This document shows, piece by piece, positions 8,311 through 18,875 of a stretch of 59,470 bases of DNA. The DNA comes from Planifilum fulgidum. GTDB lineage: Bacteria > Bacillota > Bacilli > Thermoactinomycetales > DSM-44946. The notes beneath the pieces were generated by a model. The model did not search any database. It worked only from the letters and a program-made list of their open reading frames with translations, and was not told where the DNA came from. Each line of letters starts with the position of its first letter. Position 1 is the first letter of the stretch. The DNA is taken from positions 1-59,470 of the forward strand of contig NZ_FOOK01000020.1 of NCBI RefSeq assembly GCF_900113175.1. The letters run 5' to 3'. The translations under genes and the position numbers were made by a program.

Positions 8311-8373
8311 GCCGTCAAATTTCGACAGAAACGGCGTCATCAACATCATACCAGCGATTCCCATTACAGTCAA
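8311..8373 (-). promoter_or_regulatory. abrB promoter with tandem Spo0A boxes
   Basis: On the minus strand, -35 TTGACT (8373-8368) and -10 TATGAT (8350-8345) are separated by 17 bases. The start of transcription would be near 8338. Just downstream are TGTCGAA (8327-8321), a perfect Spo0A box, and TGACGGC (8317-8311), a second partial box, 3 bases apart. This spacing and position, about +12 to +28, copy the layout known for B. subtilis abrB, where Spo0A~P binding blocks transcription. Confidence 0.8.
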
Positions 8374-8538
8374 TAAGACAATCATTTTTCGCCGCGTATT
8401 TTTTACAACATTCACAGTAAATTGATATCCGCGTGACGTGGGGCTTTTTTTCCCCTGCGCCCGGGTGATTGCCGAGGAATTTTTTTGTAGACTGTTAGTG
8501 TACGGGATGGACCAAGGCGTGCGGAAGGAGGAGGAAGC

Positions 8539-9492
8539 GTGCTCCCCGTTTCCGAAGAGTTGAAGCGAAAGTTGCGGGCGCTGAATCGGGAGCTGCGCCG
8601 GATGTTTCCCCCTGCCGAATTTCGGTTGGAAAATCTGAGGCGGCGGCTGGAGGAGTCGGGAACTTTTTTTCGGGTGGACAAGTGGCCGGAGGAGGAACTG
8701 AAAGCCTGGCTCGGTGAGGGGCTGCTGGTCGGGGTGGACGGTTCGGTCAACTCGACCTCCGGAGCCCACCCCCACACCCTCTCGGTTTTTCAGGCCCTGG
8801 CCAAGGGGACGCGCGGGGAGGAACACTGGGAGGCGGAAGTGTACACTCCCTTGCTGGAGCCGGAGGAGGAGACGGGGGGAGGAGCCGCCCGGGAAGCCCG
8901 GCGGCGGGGAACCATCCTGTCCGGTCTGGAGATCCGGGCCGCTTTGGAAGCGGTGAGAAAATGGACCCCCCGGGTGGTGATGATGGACGGCTCCCTGCGC
9001 CATTTCATGATTGACGATGCGGAAGGTTGGGCCCAATTGAAGGAGGCGGCGGAGCGGGCCGGGGTGCTTCTGGTGGGGGTGTCGGAGGAGATCGGGACCA
9101 GGGGATTGGCCCGGGCGCTGTTTCCCGACCGGCCGACCTGGTCGGACCGGGACATTTTGTACGGCGTCCTGGGGCAGGGGGAGGCGTATGCCTGGGAAGG
9201 ATGGAACGCTTCCGACACCGGGTTGTGGAAAGTGGTGCTTCGACCCTCCGCAAGTCCCCAGCCCGTCGGCATCGATGGGCTGATCAGCCAGTGGGAACAT
9301 CGCGGCGACCTGATCCGCCTTTGTCGGACGCTGACGCCGGAGACGGGGAGAGGCATCCCCCTGTGGCTGGATATCGTCGATGCGGAAGTGCGGGTGACGG
9401 ATCCGCTTATCGAGGCGATGGTGGAAGAGTATATCGACCCGGATCTGCTTCACCGCCTGCTGTTGCCGAAGCGGAGAGAGCGGAATCTTTGA
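8539..9492 (+). CDS. nurA: NurA domain-containing 5'-3' nuclease
   Basis: A 317-residue protein with NurA-type metal-binding motifs: VGVDGSVN at about residues 63-70 and VVMMDGSLRH at about residues 145-154, each with the key aspartate. In archaea and some thermophilic bacteria NurA is a nuclease that works with the HerA translocase to resect DNA ends. GAAGGAGGAGG precedes GTG 8539. It is followed after 108 bases by a HerA-like ATPase gene on the same strand, which supports the call. Neither gene is at this locus in B. subtilis. A hairpin with a short T run (9494-9516) lies between the two genes and may tune their ratio. Confidence 0.85.
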   Translation: MLPVSEELKRKLRALNRELRRMFPPAEFRLENLRRRLEESGTFFRVDKWPEEELKAWLGEGLLVGVDGSVNSTSGAHPHTLSVFQALAKGTRGEEHWEAEVYTPLLEPEEETGGGAAREARRRGTILSGLEIRAALEAVRKWTPRVVMMDGSLRHFMIDDAEGWAQLKEAAERAGVLLVGVSEEIGTRGLARALFPDRPTWSDRDILYGVLGQGEAYAWEGWNASDTGLWKVVLRPSASPQPVGIDGLISQWEHRGDLIRLCRTLTPETGRGIPLWLDIVDAEVRVTDPLIEAMVEEYIDPDLLHRLLLPKRRERNL

Positions 9493-9493
9493 T

Positions 9494-9516
9494 GCGCCTG
9501 TCCGGAAGGCGCCTTT
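9494..9516 (+). terminator. weak hairpin between nurA and herA
   Basis: GCGCCT and AGGCGC pair around a 7-base loop and are followed by CTTTTCCCC. It could be a partial terminator or an mRNA-stability element. Confidence 0.35.
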
Positions 9517-9600
9517 TCCCCCGTCGCGTTTTCGCTTCCGGAAGCAGTTTGCAAGGAGGAGCGTCCCGGAAGGGTTTCCTGGTAAAGGAGGTAGACGGCC

Positions 9601-11439
9601 GTGCAAGTGGTGGGAGTGACAACCCAACAGGAAGTGTACGTGGTTTCCAGGGAGCGGAAATTTCGGGTGAACGAGATCCTCATCATCGAGGATGAATCCC
9701 TTAATTATCCCCGGGGGGAAGTGGTGGAGACCCTTTCCTACAACCGGCTGATACCGATGGGAATGGACAAGTCCCTGGTGGATTCCCAGGTGATTTCCTC
9801 CCTGGAACAGATCGGCTACGATATCGGAGCCGATGAGATCAACCTGGCCAAAATCCGCCTCTTTTCGGAGGCCCCCCATCCGGTGCGGACCGGGTGCCGG
9901 GTGCGCCCTCCCAGCTTTGACGAGGTGCGGGAACTTTTGGTGAAGCAGCTCCCGGAGGAAGGAATGGTTCTCGGGGAGATCCTGGGGACGGAGTCCTTGG
10001 CGCCGACCCTTCCCCCGGAGCTGTCCGGACAGCTGTTCCGGTTGGAGGAGGGGCAGATCCTTCCCCAACAGGGAGTTCCCTTCGTCTTCGACATCCGGTC
10101 GATGCAGCAGTATCCCCACATCGGCATCTTTGGCGGCTCCGGTTCGGGCAAGTCCTTCGGCCTCCGGGTGATGTTGGAGGAACTGATGAAGCTGTCCATC
10201 CCGACGGTCGTCTTTGATCCCCACTATGAGATGGATTTCAGCGAGCGGGTGGAGGAGCTGAAGGGCCGCGGCCCCGACTTCAGAGACCGGTGGCTTTCCG
10301 TCCAGGTGGGCCGGGAGGTGGGGGTGCTCTTTTCGGCCCTCTCCACCCGGGATGTGATTCAGCTCCTGGGAGCGGCAGGAAACCTGACCGACTCGATGAC
10401 CAACGTGATCGAAACCCTCCATCGGAGGGGGGATTCCTATCAGTCTTTCAGCGACCGGCTGAGCAACGTGGCCATGGCCCTGGAGGAGGGAAGCAAAGGC
10501 CTGGAACGGCGCCTCCGGGATCCTGAACTGACGCTGGAGGAGGCGGAAAAAATCCGGGATCTTATGGGCCTGCTGCAGAAATACAACAGCCTGCCCCTGG
10601 CTTCGGTCAGGGGGGTGCAGTGGCGCCTGTCGCGTCTGGAGAAGGCGGGGCTGTTTCAGCGCGATATCCAGCCCATTGAGCGCGCCCTGGAACAGCGGAA
10701 GCTGGTGGTGATCCAGGGACCTGCCTGGGTGCTCCAGGTCTTTTCCACCTATGTGACCGGCAGCCTCTACCGGAAGCGGAGGGATTACCGGGATGCCCGG
10801 ATGAACGGGGAGGAAGCGGCTTTCTTCCCGCCCTTTATCGTGGTCACCGACGAGGCCCACAATTTCGCTCCGAAGGGGATGGATTCCCCGGCCAAATCCA
10901 TTCTGAAGGAAATCGCCCAGGAAGGGCGGAAATACGGGGTTTTCCTGGTCTTGGCCACCCAGCGACCCACTCTGTTGGACGAGACGATCACCGCCCAGCT
11001 CAATACCAAATTTGTGTTCCGGACGGTGCGGGGCACGGACATCGCCACCCTGAGGGAGGAGACGGATCTGACGCCGGAGGAAGGGAAGCGCCTTCCCTAT
11101 CTCCGGTCCGGCGACACCTTTGTATCCTCAGCGGTGTACGGGAGGACGATCTTCGTCCGGATCCGGGCGGCTTACACCCGGAGTCCTCACGTGGCGGATC
11201 CCTTCGCGGAACTTCATGCGGTGTCCGAAGAGAGGGACCAAAGGGTGCTTGAAGCGATTCAGCAGCGGCTGCCTTTGTTTGACACCGATCTGATGGACGC
11301 CGTGGCCCACATCAACCGGACCTGCGGCCTCAACTGGGAAGTGAGCCGGCTGAAGCAGGAGCTGGACCGGCTGGCCGCGGAGGGCCGGATTCTCCGGAAG
11401 GAATCCCCCTTTGCGGTCCGGTATGATGTGAAGCGGTGA
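9601..11439 (+). CDS. herA: HerA-like ATP-binding DNA translocase
   Basis: A 612-residue protein of the HerA/FtsK ATPase superfamily. An N-terminal beta-barrel-like region is followed by the Walker A motif GGSGSGKSFG near residue 178 and a Walker B with TDEAHNFAPKG near residue 417. Also present are an ATQRP sensor motif and a conserved C-terminal FVRIRAAYTRSPHV segment. HerA hexamers pump DNA and stimulate NurA during end resection. AAAGGAGG lies 10 bases before GTG 9601. The stop codon overlaps a possible GTG start of the HIT-like gene, so the three genes probably form one operon. Confidence 0.87.
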   Translation: MQVVGVTTQQEVYVVSRERKFRVNEILIIEDESLNYPRGEVVETLSYNRLIPMGMDKSLVDSQVISSLEQIGYDIGADEINLAKIRLFSEAPHPVRTGCRVRPPSFDEVRELLVKQLPEEGMVLGEILGTESLAPTLPPELSGQLFRLEEGQILPQQGVPFVFDIRSMQQYPHIGIFGGSGSGKSFGLRVMLEELMKLSIPTVVFDPHYEMDFSERVEELKGRGPDFRDRWLSVQVGREVGVLFSALSTRDVIQLLGAAGNLTDSMTNVIETLHRRGDSYQSFSDRLSNVAMALEEGSKGLERRLRDPELTLEEAEKIRDLMGLLQKYNSLPLASVRGVQWRLSRLEKAGLFQRDIQPIERALEQRKLVVIQGPAWVLQVFSTYVTGSLYRKRRDYRDARMNGEEAAFFPPFIVVTDEAHNFAPKGMDSPAKSILKEIAQEGRKYGVFLVLATQRPTLLDETITAQLNTKFVFRTVRGTDIATLREETDLTPEEGKRLPYLRSGDTFVSSAVYGRTIFVRIRAAYTRSPHVADPFAELHAVSEERDQRVLEAIQQRLPLFDTDLMDAVAHINRTCGLNWEVSRLKQELDRLAAEGRILRKESPFAVRYDVKR

Positions 11440-11492
11440 AGGGAGATCAGATCGTGCTTCAGAAGACGGGATCGAAAGGGGGAGAACCTTTT

Positions 11493-11966
11493 GTGAAGGG
11501 GGACTGGAGAAGGGATCGGATCGGCTCCGCTCTCCGCGGCGAAAACCCGATGGTGCTGGCCAAGATGAAAAGCGGGTTCGCCGTGATCGGGGATACCCAA
11601 TTTCTGCCCGGCTATTGTTTGCTGTTGGCGTATCCCCGGGTGGAGTCGCTGAACCGGCTGAGCCTGGAAAGGCGCCGGGACTTTTTGTTCGACATGAGTC
11701 TGATCGGCGACGCCGTCGAGCAGGTCTGCCGGCCGATAAGGGTCAATTATTCCATCTACGGAAACAGGGATCCCTTTCTGCACGCCCACATCTTTCCCCG
11801 GTACGATTGGGAGCCGGAGGAACTGAAGATGCATCCGGTCTGGCGATATCCCGATGAAAAATGGACGGACCGGCGATACCAATACAATGAGGAGAAACAC
11901 GGCGAGTTGCGCAAAAGGCTGAAGGAAGCCCTGCTGGATGGGATGAAGCGGGCGTATCGCCGCTGA
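11493..11966 (+). CDS. HIT-like family protein
   Basis: A 157-residue protein with a HIT-like core: GFAVIGDTQFLPGYCLLLAY early, and DPFLHAHIFPRYDWEP as the active-site segment. The HxH pair is kept, with the second His in the place of the catalytic nucleophile, but the third His of the HxHxH triad is Phe. A basic C-terminal helix follows. GGGGGAG lies 8-9 bases before GTG 11493; GTG 11436 or 11454 would add 19 or 13 residues and overlap or abut herA. The family includes nucleotide hydrolases and transferases such as Ap4A hydrolases; the substrate here is unknown. Co-orientation with nurA-herA suggests a linked role. Confidence 0.7.
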   Translation: MKGDWRRDRIGSALRGENPMVLAKMKSGFAVIGDTQFLPGYCLLLAYPRVESLNRLSLERRRDFLFDMSLIGDAVEQVCRPIRVNYSIYGNRDPFLHAHIFPRYDWEPEELKMHPVWRYPDEKWTDRRYQYNEEKHGELRKRLKEALLDGMKRAYRR

Positions 11967-12155
11967 AGAAAATCGGTTCTTTAATAAGCGGATCGATGCG
12001 GGAGGCCGAATTTTTCCGGCGGCTCGATGTATAGGGAGGCGATTCTTCGGCAATCAAGGGTAATAAATTTTCGGATTCGGGTGACGGGGCGGCATTCCCT
12101 CTCCGCCGATCGGGGAGGTTTCCATGTCCTGAAGACCGCTTTAGGTGGTGGACGG

Positions 12156-12185
12156 TTGATTTGTCTTCTCCGGATTCGCTATAAT
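12156..12185 (+). promoter_or_regulatory. sigma-A promoter of the metS T-box transcript
   Basis: TTGATT (12156-12161) and TATAAT (12180-12185) are 18 bases apart. A transcript would start near 12192 and run into the T-box leader. The 190 bases upstream, after the HIT-like gene, hold nothing else I recognise. Confidence 0.75.
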
Positions 12186-12191
12186 GGTATA

Positions 12192-14518
<2,327 letters not shown>

Positions 14519-15039
14519 AACCGGCCGATCGCTCCGGAGAGGATCTCCGGGGTGGTCGGCTGTTTCCTATGTATTTCCGGCAGGGGAGCGTCGCGAAACG
14601 GCCGGGCGGAGTTTGGCGCCACCTTGGAGCCGGGCGGAGTTTTGATTCCCCTTGCATAAAGGGGGTGCGGCGGAACGTTTGGGGACGGGAAAACCTGGTG
14701 GGAGGGCCGAAATGTTGGCCTTTCACCGGGGCCGGGCTTTCGTTTCGGAAAAGCGGTGCGGAATCCGGTCCAAAGTGCTTAAAGCATCCGCATCCGGTGC
14801 GAAGCGGCCCCTCCGGCGGCACGATCCGCCCCCTTCGGGTTGAAATTTCAGGAATGATTCCCGGCATTACGGGGAAATGAATGGGTGATTGCCGTCCGTT
14901 GGCGAAATCGACTTCGATCTTTTACAATGGACAAAGGAAAAAATCTGCAGTGAAGGCAGGCCGCGGATTTTCTCCCGGCCCGACAGCGGCTGAGGCTGTG
15001 CTTGCGGCGGGAAGAGAGATCACGGGTGGAGGAAGTCGC
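14519..15039 (+). other. intergenic region between metS and lepB
   Basis: No gene is supported in these ~520 bases. They hold a weak terminator-like stem after metS (14524-14560), a 14-base direct repeat GCCGGGCGGAGTTT at 14601-14614 and 14629-14642, and a sigma-A promoter for lepB with TTGGCG (14899-14904) and TACAAT (14923-14928) spaced 18 bases apart. Short open frames here lack ribosome binding sites. Confidence 0.6.
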
Positions 15040-15549
15040 ATGTTGCATCGATCGCGATCCAGTGAGTGGTTGATCGCCGTGTTGATCGCGGTGCTGTTGG
15101 CGATGGTGATCCGGCTGTATTTTTACGCTCCCTACCGGGTGTACGGCAGCTCCATGTTTCCCACCCTGCAGGGGGATGAGCTGCTGATCGTGAACAAATG
15201 GATCTACGGTCAGCGATTTCCTTCCTACGGCGATATCATCGTGTTTCACACGGAGGAGGACCGGGATTTCATCAAGCGGGTGATCGGCCTTCCGGGCGAT
15301 GAAATCGCCATTCGCGACGGTTATGTGTGGCGGAACGGGAAAAAACTGAAGGAACCTTACATAAGCAGCGAAATCCGGGGAGACTACCCGACCACGCGGG
15401 TGCCGCCCGGCCACCTGTTCGTCCTGGGGGACAACCGCAATTACAGCCGGGACAGCCGGGAGATCGGGATGGTCCACGTCGATGAGGTGGTGGGAAGGGC
15501 GGAAATCGTTCTCTATCCCCTGGACCGGTTTCAACTGCTTGTAAGATGA
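15040..15549 (+). CDS. lepB: signal peptidase I
   Basis: A 169-residue, single-pass type I signal peptidase that removes signal peptides from exported proteins at the outer face of the membrane. One transmembrane helix spans residues ~10-28. The catalytic Ser38 lies in GSSMFPT, the general-base Lys79 in FIKRVIGLPGD, and box E appears as VLGDNRNYSRDSR. GGAGGA precedes ATG 15040; an upstream in-frame ATG at 14881 lies before the likely promoter. It is not between metS and tatD in B. subtilis, so this is a local insertion. Confidence 0.94.
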   Translation: MLHRSRSSEWLIAVLIAVLLAMVIRLYFYAPYRVYGSSMFPTLQGDELLIVNKWIYGQRFPSYGDIIVFHTEEDRDFIKRVIGLPGDEIAIRDGYVWRNGKKLKEPYISSEIRGDYPTTRVPPGHLFVLGDNRNYSRDSREIGMVHVDEVVGRAEIVLYPLDRFQLLVR

Positions 15550-15571
15550 TGGTGGGAGGAGGATCTGCGGC

Positions 15572-16348
15572 ATGCTGTTTGACAGCCACGCCCATCTGAA
15601 CGATGAACAATTCGACGATGACCGGGACGAAGTGATCCGAAGGGCGCGGGAACAAGGCGTTTCCCGGATTCTCAACATCGGCTTCAACCGCGAAACGATT
15701 CAATCCACCCTCGCTCTGGCGGAACGATACGACTTCATCTACGCGGCGGTGGGATGGCATCCCCATGACGCCGCGGCGATGACGGACGCCGATCTCAAGT
15801 GGCTCCGCTCCCTGACGGAACATCCCAAGGTGGTGGCGCTCGGGGAAATGGGCCTGGATTACTACCGCAATCATTCGCCGAGGGCGGTCCAGGAAGAGGT
15901 TTTTCGCCGCCAGATTCGCCTCGCGCGGGAGGTCGGCTTGCCGATCATCATCCACAACCGGGAGGCGGACGACGACGTTCTCCGGGTGCTTCGGGAGGAA
16001 GGGGCGGCGGAAGTGGGAGGCGTGATGCACTGCTTCGGCGGGGACTGGGAGATGGCCCAGCGGTGCCTGGAGATGAACTTCCTGATCGGTCTCGGAGGGC
16101 CCGTCACCTTCAAGAACGCTCGCCTGCCGAAGGAAATCGCGGTCCGAATCCCCTTGGACCGGTTGTTGATCGAGACGGATGCCCCCTATCTGGCGCCGCA
16201 TCCCCATCGCGGCAAGCGAAACGAGAGCGGCTATGTGCGCCTGGTCGCCGAGGCGATCGCCGGTTTGCGGGGAATCCCCTTTGAAGAGGTGGCGCGTCAG
16301 ACCGACGCCAACGCCCGCCGCCTGTTCCGGATCGGAGAGGCGGCGTAG
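15572..16348 (+). CDS. tatD: TatD family metal-dependent hydrolase
   Basis: A 258-residue TIM-barrel hydrolase (YabD in B. subtilis). Metal ligands are visible in order: HAH at residues 6-8, GEMGLDYY, IIHNREA, GVMHCF and ETDAPYL. Family members act as DNases, 3'-5' exonucleases or D-tyrosyl-type hydrolases, and the exact substrate here cannot be read. It starts 22 bases after lepB with a GGAGGAG site. The yabE/rpfB gene that lies between tatD and rnmV in B. subtilis is absent. Confidence 0.93.
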   Translation: MLFDSHAHLNDEQFDDDRDEVIRRAREQGVSRILNIGFNRETIQSTLALAERYDFIYAAVGWHPHDAAAMTDADLKWLRSLTEHPKVVALGEMGLDYYRNHSPRAVQEEVFRRQIRLAREVGLPIIIHNREADDDVLRVLREEGAAEVGGVMHCFGGDWEMAQRCLEMNFLIGLGGPVTFKNARLPKEIAVRIPLDRLLIETDAPYLAPHPHRGKRNESGYVRLVAEAIAGLRGIPFEEVARQTDANARRLFRIGEAA

Positions 16349-16413
16349 GCCGTTTCCGGGATTTTGTTTTTTGGTAAAATAAGAAAGAACATGGAAAACC
16401 GACGGGAGAGGGC

Positions 16414-16980
16414 ATGCGGCACGTGGTGAAGAAGATCAAGGAAGTGATCGTCGTCGAAGGAAAGAAGGATACCGCCGCCGTCCAAAGGGCCGTGGCGGCG
16501 GACACCCTGGAGACCGGGGGCTCCGCCGTCGGATCGGACCTGATAAGCGCCATCCGGCGGGCCCGGGACAAAAGAGGCGTCATCATCCTGACGGACCCGG
16601 ACGGGCCCGGGGAGCGGATCCGGCGGATCATCTCCGAACAGGTGTCCGGATGCAAACACGCGTTCATCCCCCGGGAAGAGGCCACCGGCCGGGACGGGGT
16701 GGGCGTCGAACATGCCTCCCCGGAGGCGATCCGCCGCGCCCTGGAACGCGTCCGGACGGAGGAGGAACCGGAGGGGGAGACGATCACCTGGGAGGAATAC
16801 CTTCAGGCCGGTCTTGTCGGGGGGGAACAGGCCCGCCGGCGCCGGGAGGCCGTCGGAAAGGCGATGGGGATCGGGTACGGCAACGGACGGCGTTTTTTTC
16901 GCAAATTGCAGTTGTTCCGCATCACCCGGGAAGAATTGGCCCGGGCTCTCGACCGAATCGAAGGGAAGAATGAAGGATGA
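16414..16980 (+). CDS. rnmV: ribonuclease M5
   Basis: A 188-residue Toprim-domain nuclease that matures 5S rRNA in Firmicutes with help from ribosomal protein L18. The Toprim motifs are VVEGKKDTAAV near residue 13 and LTDPDGPG near residue 61, with the acidic residues that bind Mg2+. The C-terminal basic region likely contacts RNA. GGGAGAGG lies before ATG 16414. The last four bases overlap the start of ksgA (ATGA), as in the conserved rnmV-ksgA pair. Confidence 0.95.
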   Translation: MRHVVKKIKEVIVVEGKKDTAAVQRAVAADTLETGGSAVGSDLISAIRRARDKRGVIILTDPDGPGERIRRIISEQVSGCKHAFIPREEATGRDGVGVEHASPEAIRRALERVRTEEEPEGETITWEEYLQAGLVGGEQARRRREAVGKAMGIGYGNGRRFFRKLQLFRITREELARALDRIEGKNEG

Positions 16981-17855
16981 AACAGTCCCCCATTGTGGCG
17001 CGCACCCGCCAGCTGTTGGCCGATCACAACCTTTCCCTGAAGAAGAGTCTGGGACAGCACTTTCTGGTGGATCAGCGGGTGTTGGAGAGAATCATTGAGG
17101 CCGCGGAGCTGGATTCGTCCACCGGCGTGCTGGAAATCGGGCCGGGGATGGGCGCGCTGACGGAGCGGCTGGCGGACCGGGCGGGCGCGGTGCTGGCGGT
17201 GGAGATCGATGACCGGCTGATCCCGATCCTCCGGGAGCTGTTTTCCGATCGACCCCATGTGACGGTGGTGCACGGGGATGCCCTCAAGGTGGATTTGCGG
17301 GAGCTGATCAAGCGGCATCTGGGATCGGCCAGGCGGTTTTCCGTCGTCGCCAATCTCCCCTACTACGTCACCTCGCCCATTCTGATGCGCCTTCTCGAAG
17401 AGCGGCTTCCCCTGGACCGGATCGTGGTCATGATTCAGAAGGAAGTGGCCGAACGGATCCTGGCCGGGCCGGGGACCAAGGAATACGGATCCCTTTCCGT
17501 GGCCGTCCGGTACTTCGCCGAGGTGTCCTGGATCTGCGGCGTTCCCCGGAACTGCTTTGTTCCCCGTCCCCAGGTGGATTCGGCGGTCATCCGTCTCCGG
17601 CTTCGGCGGGAGCCCGCGGTTTCCGTCCGAAACGAGGCCCTCTTCTTCCGGGCGGTGCGGGCGGCCTTTGCCCAGAGGCGGAAGACCTTGGCGAACGCCC
17701 TGTCCGCAGCCTTTTTCGGGGGAAAGCGGAAAGAGGAGCTGGGAAACCTGCTGACGGATATCGGCATCGATCCGGGCCGCCGGGGAGAAACGCTGACCCT
17801 GGAGGAATTCGGGCGCCTGGCCGATGCGCTGGACCGGATGATTGAGACGCGGTGA
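16977..17855 (+). CDS. rsmA: 16S rRNA (adenine1518-N6/adenine1519-N6)-dimethyltransferase
   Basis: A 292-residue enzyme (KsgA) that dimethylates two adenines in the 3' hairpin of 16S rRNA late in small-subunit assembly. Motifs: KSLGQHFLVD, LEIGPGMGALT (SAM motif I), AVEIDDRL, and the catalytic NLPYYVTSPI. It overlaps rnmV by four bases. Length and C-terminal domain are normal for the family. Confidence 0.97.
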   Translation: MKQSPIVARTRQLLADHNLSLKKSLGQHFLVDQRVLERIIEAAELDSSTGVLEIGPGMGALTERLADRAGAVLAVEIDDRLIPILRELFSDRPHVTVVHGDALKVDLRELIKRHLGSARRFSVVANLPYYVTSPILMRLLEERLPLDRIVVMIQKEVAERILAGPGTKEYGSLSVAVRYFAEVSWICGVPRNCFVPRPQVDSAVIRLRLRREPAVSVRNEALFFRAVRAAFAQRRKTLANALSAAFFGGKRKEELGNLLTDIGIDPGRRGETLTLEEFGRLADALDRMIETR

Positions 17856-17895
17856 TGTTTCCATTTAAGCCGGGAGAAGCGAGGTGATATCGCCC

Positions 17896-18381
17896 GTGGA
17901 GGGATCCCCCCTTTTTATCCATCCCCGTAAGGGACCCATGAGCCTGAAGCAGGTCGTGGCCGACATTCGCTCCTACATCGAAAAGGACAGAAATTCCCGG
18001 TACAAGATCGTCCTGGGGACGGACTCCCAGACGTCGCACCGGGAAACGATGTTTGTGACGGCCATTATCGTCCACCGCGTCGGAAAAGGGGCCCTGTTCT
18101 ACTATGCCCGCAACCGGTCCAAACCGCTCCTTGATCTGCGCTACCGGATCTACCGGGAGACGGAGCTTTCCCTTTCCTGCATGGAACGGCTGAAGGAGAT
18201 GGGGCTTGTCGGATTGTCGGCCGACCTGCCGGTGGAGATTCATCTCGACGTGGGGCGTCGGGGAGAGACTCGAAAGCTGATTCAGGAAGTGGTGGGATGG
18301 GTGACCTCCGTGGGTTACACAGCCAAAATCAAGCCCGAGGCGTACGCGGCCAGCGCGGTGGCGGACCGTTTTACCAAATGA
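17896..18381 (+). CDS. YkuK-like DUF458 (ribonuclease H-like) protein
   Basis: A 161-residue DUF458/YkuK-type protein. An LGTDSQTSHRET segment near residue 42 and a late HLDVGRRG and AYAASAVADRFTK match this RNase H-like family, whose function is not established. The near-perfect site GAGGTGAT at 17881-17888 fits GTG 17896; GTG 17884 is the alternative and sits inside that site. It occupies the slot between ksgA and veg that holds the spore protease gene yabG in B. subtilis, and the two proteins are unrelated. Confidence 0.75.
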   Translation: MEGSPLFIHPRKGPMSLKQVVADIRSYIEKDRNSRYKIVLGTDSQTSHRETMFVTAIIVHRVGKGALFYYARNRSKPLLDLRYRIYRETELSLSCMERLKEMGLVGLSADLPVEIHLDVGRRGETRKLIQEVVGWVTSVGYTAKIKPEAYAASAVADRFTK

Positions 18382-18416
18382 CCCAAAAAAGTTCCCGATT
18401 TTATTTGCGAAACCTG

Positions 18417-18486
18417 TTGACATAGTCTTTGTCTCATTGCTATAATACTGTGTTCGTTTGACAAATCCACCTCCTCGTGTTATAAT
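18417..18486 (+). promoter_or_regulatory. tandem sigma-A promoters of veg
   Basis: Two near-consensus promoters lie 40 bases apart: TTGACA (18417-18422) with TATAAT (18441-18446), spacer 18; and TTGACA (18458-18463) with TATAAT (18481-18486), spacer 17. B. subtilis veg is also driven by very strong tandem promoters, so this arrangement appears to be conserved. Confidence 0.93.
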
Positions 18487-18513
18487 CGTTTCGAGTGAGG
18501 TGGTCGAACAGCC

Positions 18514-18792
18514 ATGGGCAAAAACGCGCTTTCGGAGATCAAGCGTACCCTCGACGGTTACATCGGGCAGAGGATTCGTCTGAAAGCCAACAGCGGACGG
18601 CGTAAAACCATTGAACGAACCGGCATCCTGGAGGAGACGTATCCATCTGTCTTCATCGTCAAACTGGACGAGGATCAGCACGCTTTCAAGCGGGTTTCCT
18701 ACAGCTATGCCGATATTTTGACGGAGACGGTGGAGCTCACCGTTTTTCAGGAAAGCGGCCCGGTTCAAGTCAAGTACGTGAAGAAACAATAA
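18514..18792 (+). CDS. veg: Veg protein
   Basis: A 92-residue protein of the Veg family, recognised by [31 protein letters not shown] split over residues 7-37. In B. subtilis Veg is highly expressed in growing cells and stimulates biofilm formation by a route that interferes with SinR; it has also been linked to spore outgrowth. GAGGTGG lies 9 bases upstream of ATG 18514. It has its own strong promoters and terminator, so it is a single-gene unit. Confidence 0.94.
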   Translation: MGKNALSEIKRTLDGYIGQRIRLKANSGRRKTIERTGILEETYPSVFIVKLDEDQHAFKRVSYSYADILTETVELTVFQESGPVQVKYVKKQ

Positions 18793-18825
18793 ATACACTG
18801 CGGGACATTGACGGTTCGAATGCTG

Positions 18826-18850
18826 ACCCGGCGAACTTCCGCCGGGTTTT
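18826..18850 (+). terminator. veg terminator
   Basis: An 8-bp stem (ACCCGGCG / CGCCGGGT) with loop AACTTC is followed by TTTTGTG. Confidence 0.85.
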
Positions 18851-18875
18851 GTGCTGAAGGGGGAACGGATTGCCA

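Noticed and set aside
8257-8415. Possible 42-52-residue membrane protein on the minus strand ending inside the abrB start
   Set aside because: It has no ribosome binding site, and the abrB -35, -10 and tandem Spo0A boxes lie inside it, so the sequence is better explained as regulatory DNA.
8257-10860. 867-residue open frame opposite nurA and herA
   Set aside because: Proline/glycine/histidine-rich translation with no recognisable domain; a shadow of GC-rich coding DNA on the other strand.
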